From positions 1-64,000 of the IMG/VR virus record IMGVR_UViG_3300028844_005393: a DNA stretch of 64,000 bases, one strand, 5' to 3'. This DNA is from a virus. A model generated the notes under the pieces. The model had not been told where the DNA came from. It did not search any database and was given only the letters and a program-made list of their open reading frames with translations. Shown here in pieces: positions 56,801 through 60,966 of this stretch (position 1 is the stretch's first letter; each line of letters starts with the position of its first letter). Both the position numbers and the translations under genes were made by a program.

Positions 56801-57276
56801 TATTAATGGATTTATTCGTAAACTCAGAAATACTAGAAAAACGACCTGATTATGAAAAGGTTCTTATTAATTTAAAAGAAAAGTACGATAATGGAGATTT
56901 TGACATAAACGGAGATGGTAAAACAGATGAAGTTGATGCGAATTTACTGCTAAGATACTTCTTGGGAAGACGGGGAAACTATCTTACACGAAATTTAATA
57001 AGTAAATATGATGACTCAACAAGAAAAGATTCTAGTAGTATAATTAAATACCTAGACGAACAAACTGGAAAAAATCTAGGAAAAAAAATATTAAAAGATT
57101 TCCAAGATTTTTCTGAGAATGATAAAAAAGATTCGGTGGGAAGTTATTTAGCACCATATGCCACAACCATAGGTCTTTATAGTGGTTTAGATTTAGTAAT
57201 GGTTGCAAAATTAGGCAAACCCGTAAAGATATTACCCAACTACCCAATAAACTTTTTAATAAAATTTGATAATTAA
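47833..57276 (+). CDS. Giant modular adhesin-like virion protein, 3147 aa
   Basis: A GTG start at 47833 opens a 3147-residue frame. Seven FG-GAP-type blades are visible: four between residues about 245 and 690 (GYTIDTHGDFLLSGAP; FGKSVSINDTICAIGSPGS; FGHSVSINEEFIAVGSPNF; FGEKVVLNKNKLYISSHS), two near 2165 and 2230 (FGRGIDASDKYVVIGNPS; FGNDVSILGSNFLVGSY) and one near 2775 (YGFAVSLSNNFICVGSPV). Between blades 4 and 5 lie eight SWKNFRE modules (about 820-2065). Between 6 and 7 lie an NG-x-Y-type module (about 2340-2410) and a long helical region (about 2420-2660). Near 2929 and 3024 two dockerin-like loops occur (DINNDGRFDIIDASYI, DINGDGKTDEVDANLL). The end carries the IGLY module. I infer a receptor-binding fibre or large tail adhesin; there is no visible enzyme domain. 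Confidence 0.75.
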   Translation: MIKVLKLSNKSVTRFSTNKKWNYSTLDSGSNIILEQGDNVPLFSSSVNKLSTEQNSSEFQLNMRFGKKISGTFFSKNSKHFDETKEPLNYDGSYQRVVFNSIKHLFYNDYGTVGGNDELNSFYKNPLNLFGSETGIYSSSSFNSKTLEEDPRSERRVLKDEVTVLEVPSNVFGEKIKPGTLKITDNSSDYDSIEIVDDGNTNLIIGSGNFNNVNEMNLNNNLFSSISETSSSDNKINIDYTDLSYGYTIDTHGDFLLSGAPILSDSVSENQSGRACLHKYNPKTKKHEIIKNFYCPFTQNGIAHENRNDNCEFILTELGGIVSSEDFLVNDDFGKSVSINDTICAIGSPGSHINGRHTEQATGHIFVYHKDKGGKENWGIVNVFEGTPNSEFGHSVSINEEFIAVGSPNFEDGIGCVYLFKKTKRTKEHPWIKTSSVYDSYKWNDLLEKYEGIPKQDDTKYKEYIKIRDSIVSRRIEKIRTELKKIKESGVISELEYLDRLPTKDDFSEIFPFEYLYTTSNECNDSDTPWFKEKIWNKNTHPATRCNSKNSDKHFNKSMWPGYMTDEKTDLYIPNPEHEQNKDNKWAYRWKLQNVEGGSESIHLFGEDIECELDIFTTFEDSTLGSFGDSKLPLVEYSESPKYAIGDVTFDLVGVIKSPDKEIRRFGEKVVLNKNKLYISSHSTTNPKCFMFQKTTNEFGCEVWNLKNTISETQLLGHASNSKIDDSLNYAQINHYDSFFEIEICPKHDNYDKWIYSFDKPILNSEKVVVSGTRIDKCDSKCIDTGSYNYYSRFRHIGLKEAGHLKHNYGESTEVISGETGKFYKRPSNYDPYTQPLLMSQNETMELSWKRFRENVSFAYTNVPPGKHKSKMTIYSNKAKLKDGTYDEKETLAEIEANETLNNKKVRLILNSGLGESEYFYEFLFRGSLDGTHYTLNELVDKIDYACTLPPNIGSFVDISDKLDDTLHNHGNCKFFSKEKSASSYIEPWSADDTIAISWKNFRENVSFSYPAVKSGSQPSFMTIYANEAKLKDGTYDPIHTLAEIGAHETLNGEIVRLTFNSGFVNGDEYYYEFLYCGSIEGTHFTLNELKQSLDYECTLPPNQGESISIAEEHFDDPLKNKQYARFFSKGLDSLSYVEPWSADDTIALSWKNVRENVSFSYPAVKSGKQPSFMTIYANEAKQDDGTYNPLYTIAEIGAHETLNGKKVRLTFNTGFAGGDEYYYEFIYRGSIEGTHFTLNELRTKLDDGYAETQINSGDIRYIKNYDKLNIHKRCRLPKFYTKFESQLSYVEPYSSDDHIAISWKNFRENISFSYPNIKTGSEPSFMTIYSNEAKQVDGTYDPIYTLAEIGADNALNGQNVKLYINADNCEHDNTYYYEFIYNGSVNGTHYTLNELKPKFDYECNFPPNLGKSVELKTLDGRFKENNGARFFSKSEDSLSFLGTHSTEDTMGLSWKNFRENVSFSYPRVKQGTKPSFMAIYSNDAKRSDGTYDPMYMLAEIGAHETLNNKMVRLTLNSGFVNGDEHYYEFLYRGSVQGTHFTLNELKTSHEYDCTLPPNQGGYVSISDKNFKDALNNKSRAKFYSKSEDGLSYVEPWSDDKTIAISWKNFRENVSFSYPAVKSGSQPSFMTIYSNEAKSVDGTYDPIHTLAEIGAHDTLNGKKVRLTFNTGFVGGSEYYYEFIYTGSVHGTHYTLNELKESFDYECTLPPNMGKYVSLSKIEFDDYLDNNDKAKFYTKSVEQSAYIQNPTSKDEIAISWKNFRENVSFSYPNVKSGNEPSFMSIYSNDAKDKKGRYDPIKALAEIGADVGLNGKIVRLTFNTGSTNDDEFYYEFKYDGSLTGKNYTLNELAENDLLHKVESGNHIQRKNNSVIEFKVSEKIHRIKVEKVQKEKSNKITTTKNKKLNTIKSFGLLEKNKGKLEVIDIKLRDDILQSSESLNFYSRDDDDELYTENTKLKNEVQIDWRNFRDGVSFYYPIVLKEDNNTPVKMTIYSDHENVDGYDKHRKLAEIITNSGLNGEVVRLSLEPKETNSIFYEFMFDGQPEEGSHYTLAELSTKIPNNRLFKSNDTTPTTEGGTIKNQARESFIPPIVYSSDLESCKVKLDKSKITSGRHNLYILLVDSKLKPLGEETKIEMYNNPSFYNLEDRRNLVKKSYGYSDNIKSEFGRGIDASDKYVVIGNPSDRVYYLNSTKSCVAGSAFVYRVNDDDLNFIEKIYGEDDYENNFSSGFGNDVSILGSNFLVGSYSHEISDMTLTETNSAKRLDIEDLEFGVSKFTDEVYTTTDALITDYEVDLSSEFGDALIKVKLDGLNIDKSLISESTLRANFIDTGNETIRITQVEGESTESINGTYRLVKSPIQIKSGCEIDFNENYRVYINKNNWSIFFDKLRGAWILTDTPNVSVEYEIPSEWTDVLKHFERINLLDKFNILTEEMINTALSLYNIIDEDITTTWRSRKQKQIPKNNIRYADLFRELESVTKLKLNPTIIERLFYLYSSNSRKKIDISILNRWKNSNQNIGVLPFIYELDSVNPISLNFDLLIKTLEVYNLKDYEIAKTWSVKLGYEYLLGDLIDDIRPKYHDNLSLYNLRLISKIAFDFINDRNYSDSDISKNYFRNLVKQDIAIYLDKWKSQVENGFLLSDAFKDINENININFSISDEASEDDLPTKFSYGVGTLSNMEIKVFSNNDTSGNNSSLTWGVYRDATKIVGNQIYFYVNLLPDTQLDDTVVFVYNSVKSAINGYTYYYSIENETGKCKQMKRMKTNKKKYSCKKQYGFAVSLSNNFICVGSPVLGNFNIDELITFGGSSVVSFGTSEKMYIEYNAIHPSYINELGKNIVGTIITYDHSAIKDNKKHYIGNVFYKNGVITLTDRAGYFTNVLSNSGVSGFELEFKSMHTLYENEILCKIEPHEFNFSTNPTAVVAGGINYDINNDGRFDIIDASYIYKYIMGEIGPIEKSDEEIIEEHNAIKLGSNDNWPKQDLLMTESEDALLMDLFVNSEILEKRPDYEKVLINLKEKYDNGDFDINGDGKTDEVDANLLLRYFLGRRGNYLTRNLISKYDDSTRKDSSSIIKYLDEQTGKNLGKKILKDFQDFSENDKKDSVGSYLAPYATTIGLYSGLDLVMVAKLGKPVKILPNYPINFLIKFDN
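50290..54020 (+). repeat. Tandem array of eight SWKNFRE modules
   Basis: Protein-coding repeats of about 455 nt. SWK/RNFRE-type cores start near 50371, 50827, 51280, 51738, 52192, 52649, 53107 and 53725; the last is degenerate. Each unit reads in order: L-P-P-N-x-G, a K/RFYSKS strand, SWKNFREN-VSFSYP, SFMTIYANEAK, GTYDP, LAEIGAHETLNG-x-x-VRLTFN, YYYEF-x-Y-x-GS-x-x-GTHFTLNEL. Copies two and six share about 80 bp with one mismatch. Confidence 0.92.
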
Positions 57277-57329
57277 GGAAAACTACTTAATATTTATGAA
57301 TAACAACCAAATAACTGGAGAAACTTAAA

Positions 57330-57875
57330 ATGGATATAGATCAAGCAAGAACAGCATCACAACAAACAGGAGCTCATAGATGGACTCTCACGACAAATTT
57401 AAACAAATTGTATAAAAACGGCGAAGGAAGTGTTTATACAGGTAGAAAAGCTCCAAACGTTCCCACATCATCCAAAGCACCACCTTTGAACAAGCAGATT
57501 TCTGAAGGTGTTAAGTTTTTTGGTTATGGTCGTGGTAATGTATCAAAGCGTCTTGGGGAAATGGGCAAAGATAAAGATTTAGGTACAATGGCCGTAGGAG
57601 GTGGAGCAGAAGGTGCATTCAGACAGGGTGATACATCATTCCTCGGTGGATTTAATACTTTCAGAGCACCACGTTCAGGTGAAAGTGATTTCGGTACAAA
57701 CTTAATCACGTCTCGTGACGCAAGTTGGTACACCCAAGGTCTCACGGGTATCAAGAAGTACGGAAATGAGATTGCCGGAATGGTAGGCAAGAACTTTGGA
57801 GCACGTGGTGGGGCATCTGAATCCCGTGGTGCTGATGGTTCTGGTGCAGGTGGTGTCGCTGGCAATCGCGCATAA
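57330..57875 (+). CDS. Gly-rich hypothetical virion-region protein
   Basis: A 181-aa protein with CTGGAG 11 nt before the ATG. It is rich in Gly, Ala, Arg and Ser, visibly less A/T-biased than its neighbours, and has a central GGFNTFRAPRSGESDFGTN block and a Gly/Ala-rich end. No membrane segment, no catalytic motif, and I recognise no family. It lies between the tail block and the replication block, separated from both by 50-nt gaps, so it may be an independently transcribed late gene such as a small structural or decoration protein. Confidence 0.7.
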   Translation: MDIDQARTASQQTGAHRWTLTTNLNKLYKNGEGSVYTGRKAPNVPTSSKAPPLNKQISEGVKFFGYGRGNVSKRLGEMGKDKDLGTMAVGGGAEGAFRQGDTSFLGGFNTFRAPRSGESDFGTNLITSRDASWYTQGLTGIKKYGNEIAGMVGKNFGARGGASESRGADGSGAGGVAGNRA

Positions 57876-57925
57876 CTCCCATTAAATACTTGCTTTTTTT
57901 CTTTAGAACGCATAACATATAGGTT

Positions 57926-58456
57926 ATGCAAAATAAATCCTATTGTTTGGGGTTGGATATTAGTTCTACGGTGGTTGGTTATTGTGTATCTACTTCTAAA
58001 GAAAAAGTAACCAATGCCGGTTATATAGATGTTCGCAAAGAAACGAGCATCAAAGAAAAAGCACATAAAGTTGCGAACGAACTTGATAAATTAAATCTAG
58101 AACCCTCTGAGATTATCGTAGAAGATACATTAAGTGGGTTCGGTGGTGGACGAACAAGTCAACAGACCATTGTAAAGCTATCAAAGTGCAATGCGGTAAT
58201 TAGTTATGTCATCGAAGCACTGTATGAACTAGACGTGGAACACGTTAATGTGTCGTCTCTGCGTAAAGTAGTATTCGGTAAAAGTCGTGAACAAGGAGTT
58301 GATAGTAAAACTTTTGTACGTGAACAACTTGAGAAAAAGATTGATTTAAATCAATTTATTGTCTATAATAGTAGAAAAAATTATGATAAAAGGAACTATG
58401 ATATGTTAGACGCAACCGTGGCATCCTTGTATCATTGGTATACTATTGACAATTAA
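57926..58456 (+). CDS. RuvC-like Holliday junction resolvase
   Basis: A 176-aa RNase H-fold nuclease. The acidic catalytic set is seen as GLDISSTVVGYCV (first Asp, residue 10), IIVEDTLSGFGGGRT (Glu near 63) and YDMLDATVASLYHW (Asp near 162). The length and order fit the RuvC family found in marine T4-like phages, where it takes the role that endonuclease VII plays in T4, resolving branched DNA before packaging. Its stop overlaps the primase start by one base. Confidence 0.85.
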   Translation: MQNKSYCLGLDISSTVVGYCVSTSKEKVTNAGYIDVRKETSIKEKAHKVANELDKLNLEPSEIIVEDTLSGFGGGRTSQQTIVKLSKCNAVISYVIEALYELDVEHVNVSSLRKVVFGKSREQGVDSKTFVREQLEKKIDLNQFIVYNSRKNYDKRNYDMLDATVASLYHWYTIDN

Positions 58457-59382
58457 TGGGGATTTCGGAGCAAAAACTACTTGCCTTGTTGCAGAAGGTA
58501 TTAGGTGAAGGTAAAATCGTCTCTAAAGACGAAGCTATGTTTGTGTGTCCGTTTTCTCATCACAGAAAACCAAAGTTAGCAGTAAATCTATCTACACAAC
58601 GATGGCAAAGTTGGATTGACACAAATGCTAAAGGTCGTAGTATCTTTTCGTTATTCAAAAGATTACAAGTTCCAAGCAACTATTTTGATGAATTATCTCG
58701 TATTGTAAAACTTCCCAAAAGTTCACAAACACAAGAAACAAAAGAAGAATATGTTTCATTGCCTTATGAGTATAAAAAATTAACCGAAACGCATACGGAT
58801 TTTTCATATTCAAAAGCAATGAAGTATTTAAAAAATCGTGGAATTGAATCTTATGATATAGAACGATACGATATTGGATATTGTGACAAAGGAGATTATG
58901 TTGGAAGAATTATTGTTCCATCGTATGATGCAGATAATAAATTAAATTATTTTCTAGCAAGAGATTTTACAGGTAATGCTTATTTGAAATACAAAAATCC
59001 TCCTGTTAGTAAAGATGTGGTTGTATTTGAAAATCAAATTGATTTCTCTGAACCACTTATTTTATGTGAGGGTGTATTTGATGCGATTGCAATTCGTAGA
59101 AATGCTATTGCTTTACTTGGAAAGAATATTCCAAACAAATTAAAAATGCGACTTGTTCAACATGGTGTAAAAGAAGTCAGTATTGTTTTGGATAATGATG
59201 CGTTTAAAAATGCGTTGTATTTATCAGAATCACTTATGAATGATAACATCAAAGTGAGATTAGTCAGAATGGGATCAGAAGATGCCGCTGACTTGGGTTT
59301 TAAAAAGGTTATAGAAAGAATCAACTCAACCGACATTTTAGATTTTGGTCAGTTGATGCAACAGAAGTTATGCTTGAATTAA
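58456..59382 (+). CDS. 61: DNA primase, gp61/DnaG type
   Basis: A 308-aa primase. The N-terminal zinc-like region has a CPFSHHRKPKLAVN motif near residue 30 (one Cys and two His visible) and WQSWID. The TOPRIM motifs are LILCEGVFDAIAI near residue 200 (E-G-x-x-D) and SIVLDNDAFKNAL near residue 250 (D-x-D). T4 gp61 is about 340 aa. It makes RNA primers for lagging-strand synthesis with the gp41 helicase, which is not in this window. It overlaps the next gene by 13 nt. Confidence 0.9.
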   Translation: MGISEQKLLALLQKVLGEGKIVSKDEAMFVCPFSHHRKPKLAVNLSTQRWQSWIDTNAKGRSIFSLFKRLQVPSNYFDELSRIVKLPKSSQTQETKEEYVSLPYEYKKLTETHTDFSYSKAMKYLKNRGIESYDIERYDIGYCDKGDYVGRIIVPSYDADNKLNYFLARDFTGNAYLKYKNPPVSKDVVVFENQIDFSEPLILCEGVFDAIAIRRNAIALLGKNIPNKLKMRLVQHGVKEVSIVLDNDAFKNALYLSESLMNDNIKVRLVRMGSEDAADLGFKKVIERINSTDILDFGQLMQQKLCLN

Positions 59383-60074
59383 AAAATAAGTTAAAGAATG
59401 TAGAAAAAATATATCATCTAGCAGACATTCATATTCGCAATGTAAAACGTCACACCGAATATACAACCGTGTTTGACAATTTCTATGAACAAGTAAAATC
59501 TGACAACTACGAAAATGCTATTATTTTCATTGGTGGGGATATTGCTCATGCAAAAACAGAAATGTCTCCTGAACTTATTAAGCAAATATCAAACTTTCTA
59601 CGAAAGTGTGCCACGTTACACCCTACGGTTGTAATTGCAGGTAATCACGATTGTAATTTAAATAACCCTGACCGACTTGATGTATTATCTCCTATTATGG
59701 ATATGATGGACGATGATAATTTATATTATTTAAAAGATACAGGTGTATATAAAATCGGTGATGTTGCAATAAGTGTATTTGGTATATTTGAAGAACCAAC
59801 CGAATATATACATGGAAATAAAATTGATGATCCGTCAATTAACACAAAGATTGCAGTTTATCACGGAGCAATACGAAGAAGCACAACCGATATTGGGTAT
59901 ATTGTGGTTGGAGGTGATTTAACTCTTCCTCAGTTTGATGGATATGATATTGTTATGCTTGGTGATATTCACAAGTACCAAGTGTTACAAGAATATAAAA
60001 CTGAACATAGATTTATACCGGAAAGTAAACTTGATAAGTATAAACTTGATGGGTGGGACATTTGCAATGACTAA
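59370..60074 (+). CDS. 47: gp47/SbcD/Mre11-like nuclease, N-terminal half only
   Basis: A 234-aa calcineurin-like phosphoesterase. All metal motifs are present: LADIHI (D19, H21), FIGGDIAH, IAGNHDCN, VYHGAIR and MLGDIHKYQ near residue 198. T4 gp47 is about 339 aa; here the frame ends about 30 residues after the last catalytic motif. The missing continuation (YSGSMIQQNHGE and the capping domain) is found 0.9 kb downstream at the start of the gp46 gene. The last residues (RFIPESKLDKYKLDGWDI) do not look like gp47. It overlaps the inserted glycosyltransferase by 8 nt. The half is likely still able to cut DNA if it can associate with the other product. Confidence 0.88.
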   Translation: MLELKNKLKNVEKIYHLADIHIRNVKRHTEYTTVFDNFYEQVKSDNYENAIIFIGGDIAHAKTEMSPELIKQISNFLRKCATLHPTVVIAGNHDCNLNNPDRLDVLSPIMDMMDDDNLYYLKDTGVYKIGDVAISVFGIFEEPTEYIHGNKIDDPSINTKIAVYHGAIRRSTTDIGYIVVGGDLTLPQFDGYDIVMLGDIHKYQVLQEYKTEHRFIPESKLDKYKLDGWDICND

Positions 60075-60966
60075 GTTTTTAATAAGATGTAGAGATATTG
60101 ACATCGGAGATGTTTTGTTTGCAAGTAGTATTGCAAAAAAACTTAAAGATGAAACTCCGTGGGAAACACCATGTCATATTGATTTTGATTCTAATTATTT
60201 ACAAACTCTTGAACTATTAGATAACAATCCTTACATTGACAATGTTTTCTACAAAGATAGTGATGATGATTATACCAAAATTTTTGATATAAATAAAAGT
60301 AGTCATGTCTTGGATGTATCTACTTCTGTTGTATCACAATATCAACAAATGTGTGGAATAAAAAGTTTCGACGATACCTTTGAAGTTTTTACAAATTCAA
60401 TAAGTGACTACTCAATTAAATCTAGTATGAAAGAATTAATTGAGATAGATTATTGGACTAATGATTTAATAAAAATTTGTTATGTAATGGATTGGGACAG
60501 AAAAGGTTATCTATTAGACGAGCACGATTCAATTGTTATTGGAAATGAAATAAACAAAAGAGATACGCATTCAATAGTTGATCCACTAAAAGAAACTAAT
60601 AATATAATGTTATTTGCCATTGGAATTGAATCCCGTGAATCAAAAAACTTTCCTAGTATAAACTCGGCAAGTAAATTTAGTTTTACTGCTAGTTTAATTA
60701 AAAACTCTGATTATGTAATAGGTCCCGAGGGGTGTCTTACTAATATATCATCTGCACTGGGAACTCCTACAATAATCACCACTGATTATATTCACCACAC
60801 TTATGGTCCAAACGGAGTTAGAACAGATAAATCTAAAAAATACACTCCTCCGTTTTTAGGTCCTTGTAAGTATTTTCCAAATGGAAATCATACACATTTA
60901 GATCCATATCTTAGTGATCGTGAAGTTGGAAACGAAATTTTAAAAATTGTGACAAATGGAAGATAA
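60067..60966 (+). CDS. GT9-like glycosyltransferase inserted within gp47
   Basis: A 299-aa protein. The start ATG at 60067 overlaps the end of the gp47 N-terminal half; a longer reading from 59935 lies inside gp47 and is disfavoured. It opens MTKFLIRCRDIDIGDVLFAS, as in ADP-heptose:LPS heptosyltransferases (the G-D-x-L block), and has SDYVIGPEGCLTNISSALGTPTI in outline near residue 220, matching the GT9 donor motif (D-x-x-x-x-H/N-x-A-x-A-L-G-x-P). Its end overlaps the next start by 11 nt. Its neighbours on both sides are two parts of one recombination nuclease, so it is a recent or tolerated insertion. The acceptor is unknown. Confidence 0.75.
   Translation: MTKFLIRCRDIDIGDVLFASSIAKKLKDETPWETPCHIDFDSNYLQTLELLDNNPYIDNVFYKDSDDDYTKIFDINKSSHVLDVSTSVVSQYQQMCGIKSFDDTFEVFTNSISDYSIKSSMKELIEIDYWTNDLIKICYVMDWDRKGYLLDEHDSIVIGNEINKRDTHSIVDPLKETNNIMLFAIGIESRESKNFPSINSASKFSFTASLIKNSDYVIGPEGCLTNISSALGTPTIITTDYIHHTYGPNGVRTDKSKKYTPPFLGPCKYFPNGNHTHLDPYLSDREVGNEILKIVTNGR

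Noticed and set aside
59935-60066. Longer start for the GT9-like gene at 59935
   Set aside because: The extra 44 residues overlap gp47 in another frame and do not resemble a GT9 N-terminus; the ATG at 60067 gives the expected start.
60067-60966. A self-splicing intron or intein interrupting gp47
   Set aside because: The insert is a complete glycosyltransferase gene with its own start and stop, overlapping both flanking frames; I see no intein motifs, homing endonuclease or clear group I core. RNA splicing is not excluded but has no positive support.
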